A DNA stretch of 64,000 bases from Phoronis australis (taxonomy: Eukaryota; Phoronida; Phoronidae): NCBI GenBank assembly GCA_002633005.1, contig NMRA01000474.1:188001-252000 (forward strand), read 5' to 3'. Positions 25,801-36,559 of the stretch are shown here, one piece after another. The first letter of the stretch is position 1; each line of letters opens with the position of its first letter. Both the position numbers and the translations under genes were made by a program. The notes under the pieces are model-generated. The model made no database searches. It saw only the letters and a list, made by a program, of their open reading frames with translations, and had not been told where the DNA came from.

Positions 25801-28800
25801 TGATACGGACAAAGTTGGAGAAAAACATTACATTAATAAATGAACAATGTTTTTATAAATGCCCGCAGGATTTAAGAAACGCAGCAGAGTCCCTATTTGG
25901 GTCTGTTTTGATACAGCTGGCCGCAGATTTTTTTATGCAGCAAAGTGTGGAAATAGATATCAATTTTGGTGATCAAACTTGTTTGATCTGAAATTTGTAA
26001 ATTTTCTACTAAAAAGGCAGTTCTAGACTCCAGCTCCTCCCTGGCCCTCAGAAACATTGTTATGCTCTGAGGGCCCATTTCAATGGCCTAGAGTTAAGTC
26101 TTGTTAAAGTTTCCAACTGTTATAGACTAGGCGAGCCTTGTTACTGTTACAGGAAGGCTGTGGCGTGGACTTCCAAGACAAAGATAAGATACTGACCTTG
26201 CAGGAGAAAGAAGACTTGAGGACGCGTGATTCACAGTACACCTGGGACACTACCTATCACCTGGCGGGGGCTACGCCCATGTCCTTTGCAGGTAAGACAC
26301 TGGCCATATCTGTTGATTCCCTCAGTACATGTCAAAAGTATTCAGACAGAATTCTTATCCTGATGGCGTCACTGTAGTTTTTCCTAATGACTGAGGATGA
26401 AGGGCGTGGCTATGTCATTGTGTTCTTAGGGTTTTGATGACTCGGTAATCATCGCCTGTCTGCAAACAAATTGGCCGTTATGATGAGGTTATGGTATTTT
26501 GTCGGGTTACTGTTGTGGTGCACTGTATTTTCTATATCTCCCTGCAGCTTACTTCACACGCATGAACCTGAATCAGCAGGCTCTCCCTCTGCGCTGTTAC
26601 TGTGTTGGAAGGAGGTACTCACCTCCACCAACAGATGGTGCTGGCAACAGGGATCTAGTGACTGCCATACAGGGAACCTCGGTAGGTCCTTTAAGATGGC
26701 TTTTGTACATGTTCACATTACGTTTTCACAATCAAGATAAATTGAATAAGAGTAATTATAACGACGGTAACGATGACGATGCTGGAAATTTTTTTATAGT
26801 GCTGGTTAGTAATTATTCATTTTAAACTATGCACTTGCGAGTTAAATTTACAGCTACTTTAATTGTCATTTGGCAATATTCTATCACTGGGTAGAACCAC
26901 TGTAACAAGGGTCCTACGTGTAGAAATGCATACAGGCAATTATTCCCTAGGAACATAAGCTCACAGACTCTCATGCTAATAAACTGCTTTCTGATGTCGA
27001 TGTAATCAGGTGTTAGAAAGAGGAGCAATTGGTCAGAGCTTAGAATTTTCCTCTTTCAAGAGGATTTCCCTTTTGATTTCTATTTCCTCTTATTTGATTT
27101 CTAGTCTCCTCTATTTTCACCTCTTTTTTATAATTATTGTGAGTTTATCCACCCAAAAAACGTTTCGGGTAGTTAAATTTTACAACACAAAAATATTTCT
27201 ATGACATGAGCCTATTTCTCTGTAGAATCATATGTCACCTAGAAATTTTCCTGTTTTTTGTCATTGGTCATTCGAAGCCCTGTCTGGTGTATTCTGGTTG
27301 GGCTTCAAAGACATGCTTTGCTCCATCCTGTAAGGTGGTGCTCAGTGTTGTTTGACTGTAAAAACGTAGCAGAAAACTCTGAATAATTTAGTCATATTAG
27401 GCTGCCTGTTTAGCACTTTATGAAAAACTGTTCGAAGTTGTCAGTGGGTGCGCTGCTTAAGCATGGACGCTTGCCCTCTACGACAGACTTCGGAAAATTG
27501 CAATAATCTTGAAACAGATGTTTCCAAAACTTATGAACATTCTGAGGAAGTCGGCAGTGGGGTATTATGTGACTTTTTTGAAATTTGAAAGAGCTAAATA
27601 ATCCTTTGATGGTTTACAAAAACGAGTTCAAAATTCTCTAGAGTGGGGTTGTCGTACCATTAGAAATACCAACATTCAGATCGCATAGACTCTTGTCCAT
27701 TTTATGACTCAATGCTCATGTACTGAATTCTGTTTTCAGTCTATGATGGGCAGTTTGAGAAATGACCCGTAGTTCACTAGCGTCATCTTGTGACCATTGA
27801 GCATTAAATTCATTATTGCATCTGTTTCAATTTTTTCTACGACTTTGGCAAAGTTGAACAAGCATCAATGCAATTACCCAATGATCAAGCCTTAAATATA
27901 TGTTGTTTTTTACCCCTTTGTTTCTCTAAGGTTCAGCTGTTTGGTGCCACGCTTACGTCTGATGACAGCCTGTCAATGTTAGAAGACTTTGCTTCACTGC
28001 TGTGGCAAATACACGTGGACTTGCTGGGCGCTGGTGTCCATCTCAGGTTTGTGGCGTTGAATAACGTTTAGCTTGAGTATTGCGTTTTTTTGAAAATCAC
28101 TGTTCTTCCAACGTGACGTTACGCCATCTTTCAAAAGCTCTGAGCCATGTTTGCATAACTCAGAGCAATGTTTGAAATTTTGAGCAATGTTTGAGAAATC
28201 TGACTTTCTCTGCATTATTAGACAAATGATCTGAGTAGTATTGCAGCGGTGTGGCGGAACTTTTGCTTTAAAGTGACTCTGAGATGCAATTGAAAATGAC
28301 GTGTTACGATTTCTGCGAATTAGGAGAAATGAAGTTTGAGATGAGGAAATAAGGCGTGCAGCTTAAGTGATGTTTGTGCTGAAGGATAGCCCTGTGTAAT
28401 GGTTCTCATTGTCACCATCTTGTGATTCAATATGCCACTCCTTATATATACAGAGTTTCCCTATCAAATTCCACTACAGTTGTTTCAAACTTGACACAGT
28501 GTAAGATTCAGGTAGACGTCTGAATAAAAAAATTATAGCAGGTGGTCTGGCACACACTGTGCCAGAAGTGCGCGGGCTGCCCAGGTGAGCCACTGCACTG
28601 ATCACCTGGAACCGCTTTTATACTTTGTTAATATGTGGTGTACACTGAGGAGCTAGACACCTGCATCTAAAAGTTTGCTGTGGTGTTACCTTAGACAGAG
28701 CACTGCAGTTATGAGCTGTTGCTCCTTGGTTGATTTCTGACCTATTTTTGAAATTTCATCAAAATTCTTCTCTTTCGTGTTGTCGATAACAGAAAGATGG

Positions 28801-30150
28801 ATTTGCCCTGCCAAAAACATGATTTATCTCTTCACGATATAAAGAGGTGGTGATGGATCGATCTTCAGGATATTGCGAGGCATTCCAAGTCTTAGTGATC
28901 TCAACATTTTGTACAATTTTTTTGCCTAGTGAGTTAAATGTGAGTTCTAACTTCTGGATGTAGTAACAAATCCTCAAAACGATGCATCTAAATCTCATTC
29001 ACGGTTCTTCTGAGAGAGAACAAAGACAACGTTTTGCCATTTTTTGTCTTGTTATTTTTCTAGGTTAATTAACGAACCCATTCATCATTTGGCAGTCAGT
29101 GAAATGGTCAGATGGTCATTACAAGCGTGGCTGCCTAGTATTGGCGAGTACTGTCAGGTGAGTCCTGCTGATCATTCAATGAACGTGAAAGGGTCAAAAG
29201 TGGTGCAATCTCAAGTTCACAGCGAACTACACACGAACCCTCATCCTGAACCGCAGAGGGAGAAATGGAGCGAATATACATAGTGCGAATATGCCAAAAC
29301 TAAGGACACGAGAGAATGGAATGCACAAACCAGAAATATACCGACAAGTAAACATGATAGCCCCGCGAGCACACGGCAATGACTGTGCAGACTAAGCGAA
29401 CATGCTTACCTGGCACACAGATCAGAATTTGAATGAATAGATCTGGTGGTTAAAACTCTTTTAAATGCCAGTTTGGCCTGACGTATCCTTGATGCGGCGG
29501 TACTTCCCATGGACAAGTGAAAAATGCATAAATTATTTTTTCCCGAAATTTGTGAGATTTTGCTTCTGTCTGCGTAGCTTACATTGATTCGTTTTGTTCT
29601 GTTGTAGTTGGCTAGTGTCTCCGCCTGTGGTGACTACATTAGCCGGAGACTCATGATGAAATGCTCTAGTGATGAGAAGACAACGGCAGGAGCGACGTAT
29701 TTGAACACGGTGAGTTCAATAAGACGACTGCAGTTTAGTCATGTTTTAACGTATGCTTCAGCCCTACTGCACAAAATGGACGAATCCTTACTCGTGTGGA
29801 ATTTTCTTAGGGTAACAGTTCACCTAGGTGATGAAAGGAAGAGTCGAACCCTTACTTCAGTGCCCCCTAGTGAAGTTTCCTGTGATGGGTGATTGATGAC
29901 ACTGTGACCTCTGTAGTTCTTCTGTTGACCACTGATGGGGTCATTGAGACAGGTTCTGGGCAGTTGACCATCAAACATTACTCAGATCCCCACATTACCC
30001 AGTGGCAGACATCTTTACTGTGTGAGAATCTGGTCTAATTTCCAGGTTCACGCCAGAATGCTGGATGTCCCAAAACTATTAGCTGTAATGGAAGAACACG
30101 GACCTCGTGATTGGCTACCAGAAAAGTGTGTAACCAGCGAGCTCGGCTGA
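16807..30150 (+). CDS. SLIMP: Seryl-tRNA synthetase-like protein, SLIMP type
   Basis: Thirteen coding exons join in consistent phase: 16807-16887, 17937-18128, 19450-19557, 20323-20406, 20785-20859, 21971-22083, 25169-25310, 26153-26291, 26548-26681, 27931-28046, 29064-29157, 29608-29709, 30046-30150. The product is about 494 residues, normal for mitochondrial SerRS-like proteins. The N-terminal part has the SerRS order: a VDLDLERRL...LKDNLRARR segment, a Lys/Gln-rich coiled-coil arm, then the class II core. The core lacks catalytic signatures. The motif 2 region reads CYCVGRRYSPPP instead of an RxE loop, SVQLFG replaces the usual VE-(M/L)-F, and motif 3 has VPKLL instead of PR-L. This fits SLIMP, a non-aminoacylating mitochondrial paralogue that in flies binds SerRS2. 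The start is uncertain: ATG at 16807 or 16822 in the first exon (acceptor at 16785 implies an upstream exon), or ATG 17898 reading through into exon 2. The first residues are basic and amphipathic, consistent with mitochondrial import. Confidence 0.75.
17280..17825 (+). repeat. GTCGCCAAA terminal-inverted-repeat element, copy 1
   Basis: About 545 bp, starting near CCAAATCGCATTTGACGACC and ending AGGTCGCCAAATCGAGC. The ends are imperfect inverted repeats of each other (ATTTGRCGACCT). Internal landmarks such as GTGAATCAAAGGTAATGAAT and GGTCGCCAAACACTATCTGA recur in the 22.2-kb copy in the same orientation. It lies in SLIMP intron 1, ending 112 bp before the second exon. Non-coding, MITE-like. 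Confidence 0.75.
18368..18610 (+). repeat. Low-complexity C-run segment in SLIMP intron
   Basis: Contains GGGGGTGGGGTGGCTCAAAT, GAGCCTCCCCC and later a run of ten C before TATTTTTTAGGCTGGATG. The ends can pair (GGGGGT.../...CCCCC), as in other hairpin repeats of this window. No coding support. Confidence 0.3.
19095..19134. repeat. 13-bp inverted repeat
   Basis: Perfect arms TTAGAGATAATTT and AAATTATCTCTAA separated by 14 bases, in the SLIMP intron before exon 3. Could form a hairpin in the pre-mRNA. Function unknown. Confidence 0.8.
19323..19404 (-). repeat. tRNA-derived SINE-like fragment
   Basis: On the minus strand it reads TTGGTAGCTCAGTGGATTAA (A-box TAGCTCAGTGG, about 19379-19392). About 35 bases later it reads GTGTTTGAGCCACAGTC (B-box-like, 19331-19345). 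Box spacing fits a tRNA, but the arms do not pair into a full cloverleaf and a B-box change is present. It is more likely a SINE head or tRNA pseudogene than a working tRNA. Inside SLIMP intron 18129-19449. Confidence 0.5.
19575..19760 (+). repeat. 21-bp minisatellite in SLIMP intron
   Basis: Tandem units GTGATGTACGTGTAGAAGTAA with minor variants start within about 20-60 bases of the exon 3 donor (19558). Each full unit contains AGTAAGTG, a match to the 5' splice-site consensus. Confidence 0.85.
22163..22735 (+). repeat. GTCGCCAAA terminal-inverted-repeat element, copy 2
   Basis: Second copy of the 17280-17825 element, diverged, inside the large SLIMP intron 22084-25168. Begins CCAAATCGCATTCGGCGACC and ends GCGACCAAATCGAGCG. 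Confidence 0.75.
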
Positions 30151-30208
30151 ATGAACCTTTCAACTCTGAAGTGTGCACTATGACACAGCAAGCAAAGTTA
30201 CCACGAGA

Positions 30209-30214
30209 AATAAA
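30209..30214 (+). terminator. Poly(A) signal of SLIMP
   Basis: AATAAA lies 59 bases after the SLIMP stop codon. It is the nearest canonical signal downstream and gives a short 3' UTR. Confidence 0.6.
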
Positions 30215-32159
30215 GATTCAAGATAGGGAAGACGGTAGAAAGTTGTGCTTGTCTGTTTTTACTTCAGACACCCATGGGCCGTGAATGTCTACCATCTTAA
30301 ATTTATACCGTCTTGAATTTGTGGTGGTGAGATTGATGAATGAAAGATGACAGCAGCTGCAGCGTCTCTTAGTAAATTGACACCTTCATTTCTTTCTAAA
30401 ATGATTTAAAAAAGGAACATGTCTGGCCTAAGCAAGTTTTGTTCTTGAGTTGTCAGTCGTACCAAGTGTGGACTGGGCTTGAATTGAGTTATAGCTGGTG
30501 AATAATATTCTACACAAGGGGTTTTAGCACGCAGGCACTTGGTCAAGGTTCTGCCAGCGTTGTTGATTCTGTTCTAGCAATTAGTCATAAGCATTTAGGG
30601 TAAGATGAGTCCCAGAACATCGCAGTAGGACCAGCAGCTTGGGTGCATTCTTTGAAGGCTGTTATTTAGCAAGTTTGAAATATCATGTTATTAGGGGACC
30701 TTGGGATCTCACTTGTGTGTGATCAGTCCTAGTCAATGTGCTCGAGCTTTTGGCTTTGGGGTATTTGGGGGTATTCAGGAAAGTGCGTGTGATATCTGTG
30801 TGTGTGTCTGGGTGTGTCTGGGTGTGTCTGGGTGTGTCTGGGTGTGTCTGGGTGTGTCTGGGTGTGTCTGGGTGTGTCTGGGTGTGTATGTTTGCCTTGG
30901 TATGTCATATTTAGAACACCATATTCACAGTCCAAAGTGTTAAGCTTGATCTGACTTGTCTTTATGCTTAAGCATTGACTTATGGAATTCTTTGAGTTAT
31001 TGCCATGTGAAACTCCAGCGATGTCTTTTCCTGCGTAACTCTGCGTGGGCAGTAACAAAACACGACTGACATCCTACAAGTCTAGGGTCAATAACTGCAA
31101 GACCATCCTTAAAATATTTTTTACACTTACTCCAAGATTCCTTGGTTTTCCGTTTTCAAAAACATTTGTTGTTCTGTCATGGTGGGCTTCACAGTTGAAA
31201 TTGTGCAGTGTTGACCTCCCTCTCATGATTGGCTCTTGATGTTGCAACATAGCTACAGTGTTCCAAAGGACTATTTTATCTTTTTAATGACACAGACTGC
31301 TTTCTCCTTTGGATGTAATTTGCACTTAAATTTTTTTTCGCCCTTACGAGCCTGAACTAGATATATCAAACTAGTTAAAGCTTTTATGAGGCATCTGCAG
31401 CTGGAAAATGGATCTGCCTGAAAGCCCACCTCTGTTCCCAAAGTCTGGGTTAGTGGTCTCAACAACACCAGAATTTTTTAATCGGAGAATAGTTTCTATT
31501 GAACACATGATACTCACTTATTGAATGAATATTGGGTTGTTCAGTTTGGTACGTTTTCTCACAGTGGGTTAAAACAAGCTTAAAAACTGGTGAAAATGTT
31601 GTGTGGTGCCCTTACCACATTATTCTAATATATTCTAATGTATTATAAGACAGCTTACCTAACTGGATACACACTGGTCCCTGACACAGCAAAACCACTT
31701 GAGGAACTAATGATGTGTGATATGAGTCTGTAAGGACTGCAGGATACGTCTCGTCTCTCGCGAGTCTCGAGTGCGAAGAACGAGTGAACCACATCATCCT
31801 TCCTAGCAGGTTCCATCTATTCTCCAATCAGAGCCATGATAGTAGAAAAGCGTGCGAACCTGACTATCCAATCAAACCTCATATAACATATGCACCCGTT
31901 CCCTGTAAAAATAGGAATAGGAATAGGAATAGTAAGGAGACGTGTCTAAGAAAACCTGTTGACTATGCACAGTTGTAACCTGGTGTTGTATGGTTTGAAA
32001 AGTGACACTGAGTGCATTGTACGCAAACGATGCAGTCTTCAGATTATAATTCATGCAATGCTTCAAGTGTATAATGAGCCACCAAGACACTGCAATGTAC
32101 TAGATTTCTCTTGTTACCACCACAACGCCAGTGTGAAATTGATAATGGGCACGCGTGTT
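30215..32159. other. Intergenic stretch without recognised genes
   Basis: Apart from the 10-bp minisatellite and a short (GGAATA)n-like run near 31913-31931, no exon, RNA or repeat family is evident. Confidence 0.5.
30803..30890 (+). repeat. 10-bp minisatellite (GTGTGTCTGG)n
   Basis: About eight near-perfect tandem copies of GTGTGTCTGG, downstream of SLIMP. Long open frames across it on both strands arise from the repeat. Confidence 0.92.
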
Positions 32160-32960
32160 CTTAGAGTTTAAAACAATACGAGGCTGGAGTTCGTTACCCT
32201 GTAGCGTTTTTGAGGGTAGCGGCCTTTAAGCATGTTTCTTGTTAACTCAATGTACTGTGCTTAGACTTAAAAACAATACAGGGATACTTGCGTTTGTCAC
32301 CCTGTATCGTTCTAAGCAGTTTTAATGTTAAAGCATGCATCTCATTCTGCCACCCGTTCAAATGCCATTCAAGAGTCTATTAAAATGCAAGCCGTTACAT
32401 GCTTGCAGCTCACTGTAATATATTACTACAATACATTATATCTAGTAACACTCTTCAACGAGTCCTACATGCGTGTTACAGAAAAGGCCATTTCATTTTG
32501 GGCTTGTTGAAAAGTGTTACAGTGTATAACGTATTGTAGTTATGAATTACTGTGACTTACAAGCATGCAACAGCTTGCATTTAATAGACTCTTGAATGGA
32601 GTTATGGCATTTGGAAAGGATTTTTCTATTCGCTGTATCACTCATAGACTTTAAAACGGTACGAGACTGGCGTTTGTCTTTCTGAGAGGTTATAACATTG
32701 CATTGTGTGTATCGTTCAACTCGTACTCTTTAAAACGATACATTAGGACAGATGCGTGTTTGTCATGCTGTATCGTTCTAAAGGGTTATAATGTTATAGC
32801 CCGCGTCTTGTTTACTCGCTGTAACGTTCTAGACTTTGAAAAGATACGAGACCCACGTCAGTTGTGCTGTATTACACTAAGGGGTTACAACATTTAAAGC
32901 GTTTGTTACGTTTTACTCGTATCGTTCTAGACTTTAAACGACACAGCAAGACTTGCCATA
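32160..32960. repeat. Degenerate ~100-bp tandem array
   Basis: Repeated units carry TAGACTTTAAAACGATACGA, then CGTTTGTCACCCTGTATCG, TTCTAAGGGGTTATAATGTT and AAAGC. Unit starts near 32168, 32267, 32650, 32731, 32835 and 32934 give spacing of about 80-105 bases. A 235-bp foldback element interrupts the second unit. No coding frame is maintained. Confidence 0.75.
32365..32599. mobile_element. 235-bp foldback (MITE-like) element
   Basis: Terminal arms CCATTCAAGAGTCTATTAAA (continuing ATGCAAGC, 32365-32392) and their reverse complement (32573-32599) match with one base missing. Pairing continues inward (GCTTGTAAGTCACAGTAAT against CATGCTTGCAGCTCACTGTA, TTGTAGTAATATA and similar) almost to the centre. 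It has no coding capacity and interrupts the 100-bp tandem array, so it inserted later. Confidence 0.8.
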
Positions 32961-33344
32961 AGTCATTCTTGTTCACTGGTTAGTTTATGTCCCATTCACT
33001 GTCTATAAATTTCTGTAGACTATTGCAATCGCCATGCTGCATGGTTTTCAAATCATTCCCTTTTCTTGCTGCCAGGTGTAGAGCTGGCTACGATTAATTC
33101 TTGTTCAGCTGTTGGTTGATATCCCACCTACGGTTTATTAAGTCCTATAAAGTATTCCAATGGCCATGCTGTGAAGCTTCTCGAACCATTCCGTTTTTCT
33201 TCTTTACTGCGGAAGTACTGAGATTCACCTAATGCCTTTTTTTTGCTGTCAAAAGCGTGCTTCCACAAAGACTAATGAACAACTCTAAATCAATTCTTGT
33301 GAAATCAACACAATAATCTTATTTTGTGGTGTCATCTAGCGAAA

Positions 33345-33720
33345 AGTGTCTGTCACGGTTCCAGACCTGTTCTTTCAGCCTTCTACATGGTGCTCAGAAC
33401 TTCGATTCATGCGTCTTCATCACCGCCACCATCCAGTAACACTCTCATCACCTCTGTCTTGTTCCACCACGCTGACCAGTGTAGAGGTGACCATGAGTGA
33501 TTTTCTTTTAGTGTTCAGTGGTTGGTTGACATCCTACCATTGTCTGTGTAGTAGTGCAATCGCCATGCTGCCTGGCTTCTTGAAGCATTCCTTTGCTGTC
33601 CAGTGTAGAGCTGGCCATGAGCCATTCTTGTTCAGTGGTTGGTTTATGTCCCATCCGTTGTCTACAAAATTTTGTAGAGTAGTGCAATTGCCATCCTGCA
33701 CAGCTTCTCGAAGCATTCCC
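33345..33720 (-). pseudogene. Decayed ankyrin-repeat coding segment
   Basis: On the minus strand, frames encode LREAVQDGNCTTLQNFVDNG, then WDINQPLNKNGSWPALHWTA. After frame changes they encode NHSWSPLHWSAWWNKTEVMR, followed by VLLDGGGDEDA. These follow the ankyrin pattern xxGxTPLHxAAxxGxxxVVxxLLxxGADxxA. Stops and frame shifts separate the repeats, so this is a relic. It is the best-preserved part of an ankyrin-derived field that reaches 41.85 kb. A functional member elsewhere in the genome is likely. Confidence 0.65.
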
Positions 33721-34353
33721 TTGCTGTGAGATGAAAATGAAAGTTGCTAGGCAACAGGTTTCCCAATTTTTTTTAATAGGAATTCCATGCTGTCAATTAT
33801 TACGCGAGTTGAGGGGTACTTTGTTTTGAAATCAGTTGGCATAAAGTGATCCACTAGCTGTTTCTGTGTCCAGATGTTACAGGCAATCCATATATAACGT
33901 TGATCAATGTTAAAAAAATGTTTGACACTAGTGAAACTCCGTGTTACCATTTCTCGTCAGGATCTTGCTTATTTGTGTAATGTTTTTAAATTTAGTGTCA
34001 AACTTTTTTAACATTATTTTATCAACTGACATTTCCTTTCCAAAACCTTCAATGCCATAGTCAGGGCAATTAACTCTTAACATCCCACAAGGCATTCCCC
34101 TAGTAGTAGGTCTAAATCCCATAAGGTTTTAGGGAAATTCAGGATAAATAGGTAATCATAAGCAGTTCACAGGTTAAATATATCTTTTACAAGCAAATTA
34201 TCAATGCAATGACTTCTCAAAAGTCTATCAAAACAGTCATCTTTCTCCCGAAGGTCCAAGGTAGGCTGTGTTATGTAACAATCCAATCCAGTTAATTACA
34301 GATAAGTTTTAAAATGGACTGTTATGTTTTTGTTTTTGCAAATTCGTTTCAAA

Positions 34354-36140
34354 CTAGTTGACGTAGTTATGAAACCTTGCAAAGCAACCGTTATCTTTGC
34401 AGAGAGCGAGAGCTCAAGTGGTACACTCCCATGATGTCTGAACACGCTTTCCAGACGATGTAAGGTCTCCCGACTTAGCACAAAACAAACAATTACGCTT
34501 CTCTTGTTTGGTGATGGTTTTTGTGGGTTCATGCTCTACATGCCGTTTCATTGCAGGAGGTGACTTGGGTAATACTAATTGCTTTCTTCTGCTGGAGAAC
34601 TGACCAATTAAAGCTCTGACTACATCCAGGTGGTAAGGTGCTGTCGCCACCTGGTGCCAGATAGTATAATATGAATGAATTCATTATGGCGACGTCACAG
34701 ATAAACCAAAAAATATACTTCCACCATTTCTTGGCTTTGTTAGCAATACCATAATAAGATCTGAGTTGGTCTGAGTTGTCCACACCATTATTGTTCTTGC
34801 TGTATTCTTGTATTGCAATTGGCATTGGGTACAATTGACATGGCTGTCCTCGTTCACCTGGACAGTCAAGTTGGATGTCGCCCACATTGTTAGCAGATGA
34901 CAAGACGCTTAACTTGCGTTTCTTTTCACACCACGCAAGAGCAAGAATTCCATCTTTCTGGTACTTCAAATGTTCACCAGTGTTTTTAAATTTAACAGAT
35001 TGCAATTCTTTTAAGTATTCCTTTTCTGTTGAGTCTGACACTACTGCATGAATAAGTGTTATTGTTGAGTAACGTTTGTACGAGGAGCAAGGAGGAGAAG
35101 TAATTGTCAATTAATATTGTTGTACAAGTTCCAAAACCACTCTTGTACTAACTGGAAGCTCAGAGACTGTACTGTCATCAATTTTGACTGTGTATATGTC
35201 TCGGCGTCACATATTGCCCGTGCTTTGATACCCCTCTTGCATGGCTTTGCAGGGATGTATTGAAGGAATGAATATCTTCCTTTGAATTTCACCATGGCTT
35301 CATCCACAGACAGTTTTTTTTGGGACTGTACTTGCAAGAAAAGTATTGTTTAGCATTATCTAAAATGGGTCTCACCTTGTGAAGTTTGTTGTGGCCAGGT
35401 GTTCCTCTTGGGGGGTTAATTTGTGAATCATTCAAATGAAAATTTTTGTCAGCTCTTCATATCTCTTTCTTGGCATAACTTTTGCTGTACATGTCTGGTG
35501 CAGTTCCTCTCTAGTACTCCAGTAACACCTATAGTTAGGCAACTGAACGACACCCATGATGAACAGCAGTGTTGTCAAATCAGATGCTTATAGGCAACGA
35601 CAGCCCTGGACTTCTGCGCCTTCTGCTGTCACGGGGATGGTCTGGGGAGAGGGTTAATGCACGGGCATATCCCCAAAAATCCTGTCCGTGACAGGTATTA
35701 CAGATATTACCCATGATGAATAAAATGCCAAGATAGGCCTTGATTTCATCAACTGTGGTTGGTGCGAATGCAGTATCCCCTTTCTGGCTGGCATACCTGT
35801 TAGTTTCCACGGCAATAAGTTCAAACAAATGAGGAGGGAACAACTGCAAAAAATAATCAAGTAGTGCAGCATCTAAATCCAAAGGAAATGTTGAACCAAC
35901 AAAACTTGTAAATGGGTGTCGACGCTCGTCTCTAATATCATCAATCCATTTTTGTTGCATCGTGAAAGGTAAGTCTTCTTTATCGCTATCGGCTGAATTG
36001 TTGTTGCTTAGGTTTCTTGTGTGTACAGACGACACAGGAATATCACTCTGATTGTTCTCAAAAACATCATATTTTGCTTCAAAAAAATTCTGAACGAACT
36101 GGCTAAACTCCGGATCACTGTCACTTCTTGGTTCGTCCAT
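34354..36140 (-). pseudogene. Broken piggyBac-type transposase
   Basis: Starts at ATG 36140 (acidic N-terminus MDEPRSDSDPEFSQF) and shows the piggyBac domain order. It has an FFPPHLFELI...IKAYLGILFIMG-like block, RYEELTKIF and VRPILDNAKQYF, and the first catalytic Asp block LSVDEAMVKFKGRYSF. The second Asp block is DNYFSS and the third is NNNGVDNSDQLRSYY. A terminal Cys-rich finger follows (NCLFCAKSG...WECTT*ALALCKDNGCF) ending at stop 34354. The reading frame is broken at least four times: a 157-bp insertion (35564-35720), a frame shift near 35450, another near 35100-35110, one near 34640, plus a stop in the Cys finger. It cannot be active. It sits inside the ankyrin repeat field. Target TTAA and terminal repeats were not resolved. 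Confidence 0.88.
35552..35720. mobile_element. Short insertion in transposase with 12-bp direct repeats
   Basis: ACCCATGATGAA occurs at 35552-35563 and again at 35709-35720. The transposase block ...LFIMG is encoded at both, and the sensible continuation (VVQLPNYRCYWS) follows only the 35552 copy. The intervening ~145 bp contains CTGTCACGG...CCGTGACAG inverted arms. It looks like a small insertion with target duplication, or a template-slippage duplication. Confidence 0.6.
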
Positions 36141-36559
36141 TTTGGTACAATGTCAACGCTCAAAAATTTAAAAAAATGTGCTTCAAACTGGGAAAAAACT
36201 GGCATGTCACAGTGTTTACATCTGCTATTAAAGAAAGTGTTTCATTTTACTATCTCCTTTACTAAAGAGCACCTATTGGGCTAAAAATAATCATTTGAAA
36301 GTGACTCACTGGCAACGAGTATTTTCAAGTGGACACGGGCGAAATGGAATTAAGCGCGCTGGGCGGTGTCTGATGGTAACGGATGTTAAGAGTTCAGTTT
36401 AAAGAAAAATATTTTTGAGTAAGGGATCGGTGAAATTTGGTGTACACATTCCTTAAAAACTTGTAATTCCATGAGACAATTATAGTTCAATGTAGTAATA
36501 TTTCCAAAGGTCTTATCTTGTAATACGGTGCTCCTAATTCAGTGGTCGAGGGTTGAATC

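Noticed and set aside
30701-31058. Long frames of VCLGVSGCVW / HPDTPRHTQT repeats on both strands.
   Set aside because: Produced by the 10-bp minisatellite at 30803-30890.
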